Positions 20,044-30,400 are shown, counted from the stretch's first letter. The stretch is DNA of 64,000 bases from Tritrichomonas musculus (GCA_039105265.1 JAPFFF010000007.1:2666001-2730000), one strand, 5' to 3'. Numbers and translations are program-made. Notes: generated from the sequence alone by a model not told the origin.

Positions 20044-20358
20044 ATGGCTTTCGGAAGTTGGTTTAAGAATATAACTAAAAAAGTAGCAAATGGTTTTAGA
20101 AAAGCTCTGCCTGTGTTACAAACAATTGGTCAAATAGCAACTGGGATAGTAGCTCCAGGATTAGGCAAAGCGGCAGGAATAATTGGAGGAAATGCAGGGA
20201 AGTTTTTAGGTAATTTAGGAAATGGGATATCATCAACAGTTGGTGCATTTGATAACTTTTTGAATGCCCAACGAGTTGGACAGACAGCGAAGCTGAATAC
20301 ACAAAATAGCATAAATCCAGCAACATTTAGTATTCCTATGCTAAAAGGCAACACTTAA
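20044..20358 (+). CDS. Maverick 1 small amphipathic glycine-rich protein, pVI-like candidate
   Basis: A 104-residue basic protein beginning MAFGSWFKNITKKV, followed by a helix with alternating hydrophobic and basic residues and a long Gly/Ala/Ile region (GIVAPGLGKAAGIIGGNAGK). Small proteins of this composition beside capsid genes, such as adenovirus pVI and its counterparts in Polintons, act in membrane disruption during entry. The gene is divergent from the capsid gene. The role is inferred from composition and neighbours; no sequence signature proves it. Confidence 0.45.
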   Translation: MAFGSWFKNITKKVANGFRKALPVLQTIGQIATGIVAPGLGKAAGIIGGNAGKFLGNLGNGISSTVGAFDNFLNAQRVGQTAKLNTQNSINPATFSIPMLKGNT

Positions 20359-20409
20359 ACGAAATTAGAATTAATTAATTGTATTTTATTGTTTTTAATA
20401 TCTATCAAA

Positions 20410-20814
20410 ATGAGTTTAACAGAATTGAAAATAATTGAACCTATTAAAAACTATTCAAAAGAGTTTGAAAACCCAGATGAGTTCAATATATTCTATACTA
20501 AGAATAAGGATGAGGTAGATAAACTGACAACCCACAAATTGAATAAGTTGTATCACATTAAAGGATACAGAATAACGAGAATCAAAAATATATTGATGTT
20601 GAAAAAAGATTATGGTCCTGCTGAACAGCCTGAACCTAACAAGCCTTCAGAAAGCAAACTCAAAAATGATGTAGAAACTCTTAAAGAGAAGGTGAATCAA
20701 ATTATTGAATTCCTGAATTCATCAAACGCATACAGTGGTTCAGCACAAAGCGCTTCAGGTATGAAGTACCGTTTCGGGCATGAACCCTCAAACACATACA
20801 GTGGTTCAGCATAA
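20410..20814 (+). CDS. Maverick 1 hypothetical protein, 134 residues
   Basis: I place the start at 20,410, which sits in a TATCAAAATG initiator context; the frame is open seven codons further but only to a TTG. The protein is charged, with a Lys-rich N-terminal half, a Pro/Glu linker (AEQPEPNKPSES) and a short coiled-coil helix (LKEKVNQIIEFLN). Its 3' end contains a local duplication. It is convergent with the ATPase gene. No family recognised. Confidence 0.5.
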   Translation: MSLTELKIIEPIKNYSKEFENPDEFNIFYTKNKDEVDKLTTHKLNKLYHIKGYRITRIKNILMLKKDYGPAEQPEPNKPSESKLKNDVETLKEKVNQIIEFLNSSNAYSGSAQSASGMKYRFGHEPSNTYSGSA

Positions 20815-20840
20815 AGCGCTTCAGGTATGAAGTACCGTCT
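20722..20840. repeat. Short direct duplication at convergent gene ends
   Basis: About 50 bases containing CATACAGTGGTTCAGCA are repeated with a spacing of 66 bases (starts near 20,729 and 20,795) with three or four differences. The repeat covers the 3' end of the 134-residue protein gene and reaches the 3' end of the ATPase gene, so it probably arose by a local tandem duplication. Confidence 0.8.
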
Positions 20841-21711
20841 CACCACCTGAATTAACCTGAACTATCATATAAGGATGAGTATCCGGATTGTCTCTAAGAA
20901 TTTGTAGAAGCTGGCAATATTTTTGGTAAAATTCATCAAATTGTAAATTGCTGGCTGATTGAGAATAGATGTAATGTAGTTGCTGCTTGTTGAAGCATGG
21001 AAAGATAAATAATGTCGTGATTTCATTTTTGATATGAGGTTTGATTCCTTTCCATCCTTGAATCAATAAGAAGTAAGTAATATTTGTATGCCTACATCTT
21101 CTAAGTTGCTGACTGAAATAAGATTCCTCAGAAGAGAACAATTTACTGTTACTTATATCATCGAATAAAACAATAGTGTGTAAATAATCCCTATCAAAAT
21201 TATTAATATGTAGCACATCAAACATTGCATATTTTTGGTCATCCATTATTTGGTCTTCTAAATTCTCTCTTTTGATTAGATAATACAAATTTTTTGCAGA
21301 TATCAATGTTTCAATAAATCCTTTTGCTTCTTTCTCACTTATTGTAACGTGAGGAATTTTGATTAAATGCTTTAGTGCTTGGAAGCTTCTATCATTTTCA
21401 TCACCATTCTTTGTGATATAGACAAGTAAGTGATGCGTGTTTATTAGACTTATTTTGATAATTTCTTCTAAAGCAATAACAGTTTTACCTTGACCTTGTT
21501 TACCAACGATGACATTCACACTGTTGTACTTAATGTTTATATCAGGATGGATATCATTTATTAATGCACCACCAATCTCATCTATGTTATCATTTAATGT
21601 ATCATTTACTTTATCACGAATGAAATCTAATCGAAAGTTGCTAATCGGGCCTGTTAAGGCCTGAGATTTGCTGCTAGATGAAGTCATATCCATTATTGAA
21701 ATTGTTTTCAT
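20821..21711 (-). CDS. Maverick 1 packaging ATPase (FtsK/HerA, A32 type)
   Basis: A 296-residue P-loop ATPase. Walker A is GKQGQGKT at about residues 71-78 and Walker B is TIVLFDDI at about 180-187; the motif RRCRHTNITYFLLIQG follows as expected for the arginine/sensor region of the HerA-FtsK group. In Polintons, virophages and large DNA viruses this enzyme pumps the genome into the capsid. It lies in a minus-strand pair with the conserved 386-residue protein and near the capsid gene. The size is typical. Lineage: its P-loop differs clearly from that of the ATPase fragment at 62.3 kb. Confidence 0.9.
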   Translation of the reverse strand: MKTISIMDMTSSSSKSQALTGPISNFRLDFIRDKVNDTLNDNIDEIGGALINDIHPDINIKYNSVNVIVGKQGQGKTVIALEEIIKISLINTHHLLVYITKNGDENDRSFQALKHLIKIPHVTISEKEAKGFIETLISAKNLYYLIKRENLEDQIMDDQKYAMFDVLHINNFDRDYLHTIVLFDDISNSKLFSSEESYFSQQLRRCRHTNITYFLLIQGWKGIKPHIKNEITTLFIFPCFNKQQLHYIYSQSASNLQFDEFYQKYCQLLQILRDNPDTHPYMIVQVNSGGETVLHT

Positions 21712-21732
21712 CTAAAAATAATCTTAAATATC

Positions 21733-22893
21733 TTACTCACTTAGTTGAGGTTCTACCATTTGATATTGTCCAGAATAATTAGATATAGTTTCATTAGTAA
21801 TTGAAGCGATTAAATCATTTAATAGATTTTTCCTTGATGCACCTCCATCATTATGTAAATCATGAATTATTTTTGAAACTGTATTATCAATTTCTCCAGC
21901 TGCTTTCTTTTTAATTATCTTTGCATCGCCTTCTGTATTGGCTTGATATTTACGATATAATGGTTCTAAAATCTTAGTTCGCCATAAATATCCAGCTGCT
22001 TTAGAGAATGCTCTCAACTTAATTTGGTCTGGAATAATCATGCCATTTTGTAAAATAAATTGAAACGCATCATTTTTAACTTCACCTAATACATATTTAA
22101 CAAATCTTTGGTATGAAGATAGTCTCTTAGGAACTCTTAATGAATATCCACTCATATTATAATCTAAACCTTCGTCATTAACAAATTGTTTTGGTCTTTT
22201 CCATTTTTCTTTGAGATTACCCCATAATTCAGCATTCCCTTCATTAACATATTGAACATTCATTATGTCATTCTTATATTGTGAAAGTGGATATTTCTTT
22301 CTTGATTCTCTTGTTGGATGTTCTTTATAATAATTATAAACTAAAGGATAGTTGCTCTTTTTTGTTGTATAACCGTTGACGTACATTGGTTCGCCTCTCT
22401 TGTTTCGAATAATAATATCAGGAATATTATCTCCATTAATATCATTGGTATGCAATGTCCATGGGCTTGATGGATTTTCTGCATTATGTTTATCAACCAT
22501 TTTTTGAGCTCCTTGAGGTGAAATTGCATTTGAGACTCTTTTAACATCACGTTGTAAATCCAAAATGATATGCATTAAGTCATTCATTCCAATTTTTGAA
22601 TGACCAAAGCCTCCTCCTATTCCTTTAACTAAATATCCATCTCGAGCTGCTTTAAGAACTTCATTTAATAAATATGCTTTTGCTAAGTCTTGGTTACCTT
22701 GTGAGTTTTGTTGAACTTGCTGGATTGATATTGGGTTTGGACAATATTTATTATAGATATTCAATAAATCTTGAACAGATATTGTATTAATAAGTAAATC
22801 CTCTAAAGGATTAATTTGCTGTGGTTGTTGCATTTGTGATTGAGAAAAGTTTGAATTTTGTATTATGCTATTTCCTATATTATTACTTGTCAT
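21733..22893 (-). CDS. Maverick 1 conserved protein with DxNGDxxxD loop
   Basis: A 386-residue protein with a Gln/Asn-rich start, an N-terminal helical part, a central loop DINGDNIPDIII (about residue 153) followed by RNKRGEPMYVNGY, and a helical C-terminal half. The loop has the spacing of a calcium-binding DxDGDxxxD motif. The 837-residue protein of Maverick 2 has the same core (DLNGDKVEDIVI ... RGKPVIINGF), so this is a conserved Maverick protein, probably structural, perhaps a minor capsid or scaffold protein. A mariner lies immediately upstream and probably separates this part from the reading frame at 24,179-24,598. Confidence 0.6.
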   Translation of the reverse strand: MTSNNIGNSIIQNSNFSQSQMQQPQQINPLEDLLINTISVQDLLNIYNKYCPNPISIQQVQQNSQGNQDLAKAYLLNEVLKAARDGYLVKGIGGGFGHSKIGMNDLMHIILDLQRDVKRVSNAISPQGAQKMVDKHNAENPSSPWTLHTNDINGDNIPDIIIRNKRGEPMYVNGYTTKKSNYPLVYNYYKEHPTRESRKKYPLSQYKNDIMNVQYVNEGNAELWGNLKEKWKRPKQFVNDEGLDYNMSGYSLRVPKRLSSYQRFVKYVLGEVKNDAFQFILQNGMIIPDQIKLRAFSKAAGYLWRTKILEPLYRKYQANTEGDAKIIKKKAAGEIDNTVSKIIHDLHNDGGASRKNLLNDLIASITNETISNYSGQYQMVEPQLSE

Positions 22894-22901
22894 ATTTGCT
22901 A

Positions 22902-24181
22902 TAGGGGTCTCAAAAAGTTTTTAGGGCGACTATTAAAGAAACAGATTAAAGTTATAATATTAAAATATAATAATCTTTACTTAATATATTCACCATTATT
23001 ATTTATTATTTCATCGCATCTCTTTATCCATGATTCAAAAACCTTGTTCATTATGTCACTTGGTATTTCATGCAAGATTTCGGTTATTGCTTCAAATAAT
23101 TCTTCAGGTGAGGTGAAAGATAATCCAGCTAGCTTTTCTTTCAGATATCCGAAAAGAAAGTAATCTGAGGGTGCCAAGTCTGGGCTGTATGGAGGATGTG
23201 GCACCCTCACAACACCATTTTTATTATACCACTCATTTGATTTTTTCGAGTTGTGAACTCTACAATTATCGAGATGGAGTTTAAGCTTTTTCTTTTTTGA
23301 TGTTTTTCTAAATTCATCAATTGTTGGTTCAAGCACATTATTAATAAAATATTCTGTATTAAAAGATTGACCTTTCTTCATCATATCAATATGAAAAATT
23401 CGATTTTTTGAGAACATTACTGTAATCATCACTTTTTCAGTACATATACTTTTTGAAACCCTAAATGGCACATCATCTTTAGATATTGACCATTTTTTTG
23501 CTGGTTCATAAGACAAAAAGAACCATGATTGGTCTCCTGTGATCAGATTAATGAAATCTTTTTGTGACTCAGAAACAAGTATTGATTTTAATTCCAGTGC
23601 ACCATTTACTCTTTAATTTTTCAGATCATTTGTCAGAGAATAAGGCACCCAACGTAAAGTGTAATTTTTGTAACCGAGAACTTCAGTTAAACGGTTATAA
23701 GCAGTACCATATGAACAACCACAAACATCACTTATTTGTGAAACAGAACTAAAAGGATATTCTGTTAATGTTTTAAGAATAATTGCATCCAAATCATCTA
23801 ATGGCGGTCTCCCTGATCTGGGCTTATCATCAATCGTTACACGCCCGCATTTAAATTCATGATACCAGTATTCAACAGTTTTGGGTTTCAGCGCATTGCA
23901 TTGATATACATTAACAAGTTTTTGGTGTATTTGAGCTGGCATTTTTCCTTTTAGATAATAATAATGAATGATTCCTCGCTGCTCTATTTCAGACATTTGA
24001 TTATACGTTTATATTTTTAATTTTAAACGAACTTTTTGACCTTTAACTCTATGAATAAAGATTGAAAATGTAATTTGATAAGAAATATAATGTTACTAAG
24101 ATCACTACTATATGTTATTAAAATATTACATTTTCAAACCATTCCAAAGATGGTCGCCCTAAAAACTTTTTGAGACCCCTA
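22902..24181 (-). mobile_element. Mariner transposon inserted in Maverick 1
   Basis: A 1.28-kb element with inverted ends TAGGGGTCTCAAAAAGTTTT and its complement (22,902-22,930 and 24,153-24,181), flanked by TA. TATA at both borders leaves the exact end uncertain by two bases. It carries a single transposase gene on the minus strand. The insertion lies between two minus-strand Maverick frames and probably splits one gene. Mariners of this general size are known from trichomonads (Tvmar1). Confidence 0.9.
22977..23996 (-). pseudogene. Mariner transposase, DD34D, with one in-frame stop
   Basis: The N-terminal part (from 23,996) has the paired helix-turn-helix of mariner transposases, with KTVEYWYHEFKCGR and the linker DDKPRSGRPPLDD. 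The catalytic part follows: first Asp in ITGDQSWF, second in LHLDNCRVHN, third in HPPYSPDLAPSDYFLFG; 34 residues separate the second and third Asp, which is the mariner DD34D signature. A single TAA at 23,613-23,615 interrupts the otherwise continuous frame of about 340 codons, so this copy should not make full-length enzyme unless the stop is read through or is a sequence error. Confidence 0.9.
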
Positions 24182-24598
24182 TACATCCTCAATTAAATCG
24201 TCAGTATTATCTGAGAAAACTACAGGAGTATAATTTTTTAAAGGATTCATATTAACACCAGTATTATGTGGTATGCTATTTCCTATATTTATAGTATCTT
24301 TTAAATTATTACCTGTCATATTTGTAACATCATCTACTAAAACTTCTGTTTCTTCTTGTTTAACTCTATTTATAAAAGTTCCAATTGTTTCATCATTAAC
24401 ATCAAATCCTTCGTTATTAGCAAACTCGTATTCATTAAGGAAGTTCATAAGTGAAGATGCTAATTGTCGCCAAGCTCCTCTTCCATTTGGATTATTATCC
24501 AAGCCTGCGTTAAGTTCGTTGTTTAAACGTGTGTTTATTCGTGCTAAGTCTTGTGCATTTAATTTGCCACTAAAGTTACTAATAGCTATTCTAGGCAT
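24179..24598 (-). CDS. Maverick 1 frame upstream of the mariner, N-terminal part of a conserved protein
   Basis: A 139-residue frame beginning MPRIAISNFSGKLNAQDL, with two predicted amphipathic helices and an Asn/Thr-rich end containing MTGNNLKDTINIGNSI, which resembles the start of the 386-residue frame on the other side of the mariner. It runs straight into the mariner border. It is most likely the upstream part of the same gene. Function unknown; see the 386-residue entry for the conserved core. Confidence 0.5.
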   Translation of the reverse strand: MPRIAISNFSGKLNAQDLARINTRLNNELNAGLDNNPNGRGAWRQLASSLMNFLNEYEFANNEGFDVNDETIGTFINRVKQEETEVLVDDVTNMTGNNLKDTINIGNSIPHNTGVNMNPLKNYTPVVFSDNTDDLIEDV

Positions 24599-24615
24599 TT
24601 AATCTCAAAAATAAT

Positions 24616-24864
24616 TCAATTATATAGATTCTTTATTGCCTTATTTAATAACTTTCTAACTTTCATATCACGTTCGTATTTAGCCTTTATAGATTTTATT
24701 CTCTTTTCATTCTTAATACTTTGGTTATTTAAAACCTTTCTATAATAACCTAATCTCAAATTAATTAATCTTAATGTTTCTGTAGCAAATGTTCGTTTAC
24801 TATATTTTGGTTTGGTTGGTAAATGCAACAAGTTTGGTTGGTCTTTTTGGTTAGATGTAGTCAT
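24616..24864 (-). CDS. Maverick 1 small basic protein
   Basis: An 82-residue, strongly basic protein (for example KNEKRIKSIKAKYERDMKVRKLLNKAIK) with a Pro-containing N-terminus and a long basic helix. It lies 17 bases upstream of the preceding minus-strand frame and is divergent from the integrase gene. A DNA-condensing or core protein would fit its charge and position, but no family is recognised. Confidence 0.5.
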   Translation of the reverse strand: MTTSNQKDQPNLLHLPTKPKYSKRTFATETLRLINLRLGYYRKVLNNQSIKNEKRIKSIKAKYERDMKVRKLLNKAIKNLYN

Positions 24865-24932
24865 TTAATTCTTTTAAATGAGAAAAATTTTGAATTATAA
24901 ATGAACAAAGTTAAATAATTATATTTAAATAA

Positions 24933-26519
24933 ATGGATAAATTCTTATATCAACATCGAAATGAAATTATTGGTTCTGTTTTAAACAGTTTAGATAAATT
25001 CAATTATGAAACGTTTGAAAGAGAAGTAAAAGCATTAATATATAACTATCTTGATGAACATAACCAAAACTATTTTGATGAAGCAAGTGATAATGCAATT
25101 GACGAATTCTATCAATTCAATTATTTGATTTTACGCGATAATGTCAAAGCAAAAGAAGAAACTTTTAAAAGAAATCAACAGGAATCTAGAATAAGAAATG
25201 CCAGAGATTCATTATTCGCAACAATTGCAAGAGCAAGTAAACCGAAAACAATTGGTGAAGCGCGAAGACTAAAGTATTTTAGAGCTTTAATGGACATTGA
25301 CCAAGAAAAAGTATATAGAGAATATTTAGATGAATATAAACGAACTCATAAAGAATTACATGAAACAGTAGCTCATAAAGAAACATTTTCTGATAAGATT
25401 AAGAAATTCGTAATAGAACATCCAGATGAATACTTTGAATATGACAAGTTTCTTAAAGTAATTAAAGATTGGCCGAAAGGATTATACTCAAATGAGAAAT
25501 GCTATGAAATATATAAAAACTTATTTTATAAACAGCCTGAGAATAATATTCAGATTGAACAAACTCCTATATCTGGTACTATAGGCTTCAAAAGTCCAAA
25601 CAAAGTTAAAGCGTTGCTAGAAATTAATTCTAGAATGAAAACTATCGACGAACCCAAATCATCATTCCCATTAAAGGATAATACCAAAAAATACCAATTA
25701 CATAAAATGTCATCAAGAGACTCTTACATCATTGATTTGATGATGGTTTATCATCTCTGTTATCTTGTAGCAATAAATATTAATACAAGATACCTTTATG
25801 TTAAACTAACAAATATTGAATTAGGTGAAAACAAATTCAGTAAACGTGATAAGAAATCATCCAAAAGATACTTGAATGCGTTACGAGCATTGATAGACCA
25901 GGGAATGGTAGTTAGATATCTTTCTGGTGATGGTGAATCTGCCTTTAATTCAGCAGAAGCTCAAGAATTCTATATTAATAATGGAATTACTTTTAGAACA
26001 GTTCCAAGACAAGTGAATGGTGCATATCCTGATTTCATGAAGTCAGAACAAAGATTAGCCAATAAAACAAGTCCATTACATTCATCATTAGGGATTATAG
26101 ATAGAGTAATTCGTACTTTACGAGATATGGCATATAATATGAAAATCGGTATGATTACTCCAAATGTTATGGAAGATTTGGTTTTCCAATACAATCATGC
26201 CCCTCATCAAACACTAAGTAAATATGCCGGATATCCTGTATCTCCTCAACAAGTTCAGAATGACCATGAATTAGAAAACTATATAGTTAGAAGAATATGT
26301 CAAGAGAATTATAACATAAAGAATAGTCCTGGATTCAAAATTGAAGAAGGTATGAATGTTAAAGTTTACAATGAAACAGATAAGATGCTGAAACGAAGAA
26401 GTATTATTCAACCGGGTGAGCACAAAATTATTGGATTTGAGAATGGATTGTATTTAGTAAAAAGTGGTAAAAATATACAGAAGCTTCCAAGATATCGTTT
26501 GGCTCATATGTGGGAATAA
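24933..26519 (+). CDS. Maverick 1 retroviral-type integrase
   Basis: A 528-residue protein with a long helical N-terminal region (residues 1-230), an RNase H-fold catalytic core from about residue 260 and an SH3-like C-terminal domain. Core landmarks are IIDLMMVYHLCY (first acidic residue), YLSGDGESAF (second), and SLGIIDRVIRTLRDM (the third-acid helix, where the acidic residue appears to be Asp), then the YNHAPHQTL motif typical of rve integrases. The C-terminal LPRYRLAHMWE closes a beta-barrel as in other Maverick integrases. It would join the element ends to target DNA in the nucleus. It is the only plus-strand gene in the right half and is divergent from the small basic protein gene. Confidence 0.9.
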   Translation: MDKFLYQHRNEIIGSVLNSLDKFNYETFEREVKALIYNYLDEHNQNYFDEASDNAIDEFYQFNYLILRDNVKAKEETFKRNQQESRIRNARDSLFATIARASKPKTIGEARRLKYFRALMDIDQEKVYREYLDEYKRTHKELHETVAHKETFSDKIKKFVIEHPDEYFEYDKFLKVIKDWPKGLYSNEKCYEIYKNLFYKQPENNIQIEQTPISGTIGFKSPNKVKALLEINSRMKTIDEPKSSFPLKDNTKKYQLHKMSSRDSYIIDLMMVYHLCYLVAININTRYLYVKLTNIELGENKFSKRDKKSSKRYLNALRALIDQGMVVRYLSGDGESAFNSAEAQEFYINNGITFRTVPRQVNGAYPDFMKSEQRLANKTSPLHSSLGIIDRVIRTLRDMAYNMKIGMITPNVMEDLVFQYNHAPHQTLSKYAGYPVSPQQVQNDHELENYIVRRICQENYNIKNSPGFKIEEGMNVKVYNETDKMLKRRSIIQPGEHKIIGFENGLYLVKSGKNIQKLPRYRLAHMWE

Positions 26520-26530
26520 AAAAATAAGTT

Positions 26531-27289
26531 TTACGATTGAAATTCATTAAAGTAATTCTCAATTAATTCATATAATCTATCTAAACAGTCTTTATTACAT
26601 AAGATAACAGAACAGTTCATATTAATATCATTCTCTCCAAAATTATTTTTGATTAACTTTTTAATCTCTCTGTTAGGAGTCATTGAAATTGGTAAATTAT
26701 CTCTGAAAAACCACTGATATTTTAACTTGTTATGAATTTGACGGAATGTATCTTTATGCCTTCTTACTAAATGAAGTTTAACGAACTGATTATTATCAGG
26801 AATTTCTTCTTTCCATATTAAATATTTGTAATCATTTTTAGCCTCAGCAGGTACCATTCTAGGTTTCTGTTCTTCTATTGTATTATTTAATTGTTCTCTT
26901 TGTTTTTGAAACATATCGTCAAGTAGTTTCATGATATAGATTGAATAACGAGGTGAAGCCCACATAGCTACATGGTTTACAAGTAGTTTATGAATATAAT
27001 AGCCTTGCAAACCTGATGCTAGATTTATGCGTTTTTCATATATTTTTCCAGGTGGTAGAATTCTACCATCTGAATTTTGGCCTATATTTTGCATTTCATC
27101 TAACAATTCTTTTGTTGATTGGTTATCGAACCAGTGCCTTACTTGTTTATTAGAATTACAAGCCGTAATGATTGACTGCATCTGATACATATCATCTTTG
27201 ATTGAATGAATGATTCTCAACTTATCATTATATTGTATCCATTCATAGTCATCATTAATAGCTTCAACAGTAACAATTGACGTGTTCAT
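26531..27289 (-). CDS. Maverick 1 KilA-N domain protein
   Basis: A 252-residue protein starting at a GTCAAAATG context. Residues 12-125 form a KilA-N-type DNA-binding domain: IQYNDKLRIIHSIKDDMYQM, VRHWFDNQSTKELL, the YEKRINLASGLQGYYIHKLLV segment and the closing helix MWASPRYSIYIMKLLDDMF. A second domain follows from about 140 (YLIWKEEIPDNNQFVKLHL), like the C-terminal domains of poxvirus and giant-virus KilA-N proteins. Likely a DNA-binding regulator or replication factor. A homologue is present at the same place, next to polymerase B, in Maverick 2. The two genes converge on no other; the integrase ends 11 bases away. Confidence 0.8.
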   Translation of the reverse strand: MNTSIVTVEAINDDYEWIQYNDKLRIIHSIKDDMYQMQSIITACNSNKQVRHWFDNQSTKELLDEMQNIGQNSDGRILPPGKIYEKRINLASGLQGYYIHKLLVNHVAMWASPRYSIYIMKLLDDMFQKQREQLNNTIEEQKPRMVPAEAKNDYKYLIWKEEIPDNNQFVKLHLVRRHKDTFRQIHNKLKYQWFFRDNLPISMTPNREIKKLIKNNFGENDINMNCSVILCNKDCLDRLYELIENYFNEFQS

Positions 27290-27416
27290 TTTGACTGATG
27301 TAAAATATCAAATAAGAATTAAACCTTATCAATTTTCGCAGCAGCAATTTTGCTGTGACACATTATTGATAATATTTCGGTCTGGCGGAATTCCGACCGA
27401 CCTTGAAAAATATATT
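27290..27416. promoter_or_regulatory. KilA-N/polymerase spacer with palindromes
   Basis: The spacer holds CAGCAATTTTGCTG (27,341-27,354), a perfect inverted repeat, and a 24-base imperfect palindrome with a GGAATTCC core at 27,379-27,402. The second has relatives in Maverick 2 at 53,097 and 55,864. As they lie between the polymerase stop and the KilA-N start they may act as terminator, operator or binding site. Confidence 0.5.
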
Positions 27417-30400
27417 TCATATATAACGAAAGTAGTCATCAATAATTCCCTCTTGATAAAGTGTCTTTATCTTTCTCTCGAATTTTGTTTTTGTTGATAC
27501 TGTCATGTTTTTGTTCATTTCGAAACATGGTTGACCTTTAGTTAAGTCAAAGGTCTGAGACTTTCCTTCATACATTGATTTGTATAAAGCTAATGGGTTG
27601 TTATTGAATTTCTTTGTTGCATATTTAATGCTATTTTGAGTAAGGCCTTTTCCTCTTATAACATAATCAATGTCATTAGAGCTATCTGTTATTTGATGCA
27701 CATACATCTTTTTCATGATAAAGTATGCTTCAATTGAGTACGGCATCTCATCATGATTATTAATCGATGGAAAATCACAATGAAATTGACCTAAATTAGA
27801 ACCAATGAGTTCTCTGTTATATTTATTTTGAAATTCTTTCGCAAGATTTGGTAAATCATCTCTTTCAATCATGAATGAATCTGTATCTTGATAATAGATA
27901 TGACAGCCTAAGTCAAATGCTAAGCACATAACTTCGTTCATAATTCTCTTTGACATACTGAGTACTTGAATCCCAAGTAAGCTAAAATTGAAATGCTTAT
28001 CAATTGGCTTCTTTACACGTACTGCATGGATTTCGCTATCTCCTAATTGAACTTCTTCAATAATTTTGTAATAATTCTTAAACATATATTTGTTTAAATC
28101 CTCTTCATTATCAAAATATTTCCAATCTTTATCAACTGGTTTCTCGATAGTTTTGCCATAACATGAATTCATGATTAGTTTATATAATTGCTGAAGAGGA
28201 TTCTTTTGTTTCTTGTATTCTAATCTTTTATTGAAAATATGTCTAATGACTTTCTGAATTGTATCATCAGTTCCGCTATTCCAATAATAGCCTTTAATTA
28301 GTTCAAATTCTATTTTCTGAAAATTAATCAAATCCTCCAAAGCAATATTGTCTACTACCATTGTAATATTTTCTGTTATAATGTCATTATTTAAGTTCAG
28401 ACCTTCAGGTGTTTTCTGAACAATTAATGGAAAAGCATGATGCTTATTCACTTTTGTAATTCTAATCTCAACAACATAAGCATCAACTTTTGAGAGAAAA
28501 TTCATGTTAAGCTCCTCTGGTTGAATCACTTTAGGAATACCTTTCACTGTCTTCAGTCTAGCCATAGCTGAAGGATATAATGAGACTGCATCAAAATCAC
28601 TTAAAGGTTTAGTGGTATGCCATTTCTTATTATAAGCAGTCATGCATCTTCCACCATAAATAGCATGAGACATAAAATGTCTAACAACACCACCAACTTT
28701 ATAAAGATTATGATTATAGTAAACATTCTGATTGAATACTTCATTAGCTAAAGCTGAGATTGAAATGAATTTATATGGGTCAATTTTGAAATCTTTCAAG
28801 AATCCTTCACGAAATGCATTAAATCCTAAACGAAGAATGTTCACATCTTGCTTACAGTAAAATTCACAGTATTTGTACATATCAAATTCTGTATCAGATA
28901 ATCTGCAACCTTCAACAGAATCAATATTAGAATTGAATAATTTGTAATCTTCTTCTGTCCACTCTTTGTCCTCATCTTTACCTGCTTCACTGATTATGCC
29001 AATATTTGTCTTTAATCTTTCCAATGTGTAATACTTGTATGGGAAGATTTCTTTTCGAACTTTAGGCAAGTTGAACATAGCTGGAAAATCACTTAACTTA
29101 GATGAAATCATAGGATAAGAATCTCTGAAATGAATAGTCTTACCTTCAAACTTAATATCTGCCTTCATAACTTTACTTCCTTTGATAATTGATTTGTTCA
29201 TTCCATATTTCGCTAACATTCTGATATCATAAGCTAAATTATGAAAGTATACTACATCACCATCCTCTAAATACTTCAATAATTTAAGTGCACAATCTTC
29301 ACCTTTCCAACATTTATTAATTTCTCCAGATTCATTCTGTAATACTACCATATAAGGTTTATGAATCGAATCGCTAACATCAGCTTCAAAGTCTGCATAA
29401 AAGTAATTCGTTATCTTATCTTTGGTTTTCCAATTAGATGGTGCAATCAATTGAGTACAGTGTTCAGGGTCATAATCTAAATTGATACTGTCTAAATCAT
29501 TCTTAACTTCATCATAAAACGTTGTTTTTAAAATCATTGCTTCACCAAAAGTAATCGGTACAAAATATCCATTTTGCATTAAAGTTCTGACTAAGTTAGA
29601 TGATGAAATGAAATGTCTTGCTTTTCTCCAAGTCTTATTTAATTCTTTATCAAACTTATCATCTTCTCTATCTTTCAAGTTCTTTATATAATCAGTTGAA
29701 AATGGTGTCACTTCCTCTAGAAAGTAGTGAGATTCATAAATATTCATGTGATGAATTCTATTTGATTTTGGATTAGCAACTCCGAAATAATTTTTTGATA
29801 TACGATTTTTAGAAGATGTAACGGTCTTCTTCTTGTCAAATGCCTTTTCATTTATGAAAGTTAGTTTAATTTGTATCTTGAATTCATTACATATTTGTTC
29901 AATACATCCTTGTGAAAGATATCTTCTATTAATTCTTAAACGAATCTTATTTAAAGTCTCTTCATCATACTGTCCAGTTTGCTTAAGTGCATAAACAAAA
30001 CAGTTATCATCTAATTCTTTTCTTTGTTCCTTACCTTCAATTAAAGTATCAAATATCTGTAATCTATTCAAATATTCAATAATCATTTTAGGTGTATCTG
30101 GTTTGATTAAATATTTAAAGAATGAGCCACCTCTGTCATTGTTACAATCATACTTTGCATATTCATTAAACCTAATTTCATCAAACATTGACCAATCAGG
30201 TAATTTACTACCTCCATCTTCGTAAAAGTATTCAGCTGGAGTTGTATCTAAGTCGAATAACAAATGCCTTTCTTCTAAATTCTTCATTAGTTGATTTAAA
30301 GATTCTTCATCTAATGGTTTTGTATGCCACTGTCCATTAACTTTAAATTGTATCTTGTATTTCCCAATAATAGGAAGAGTTAAAATGTGTTCTTGAAAGA

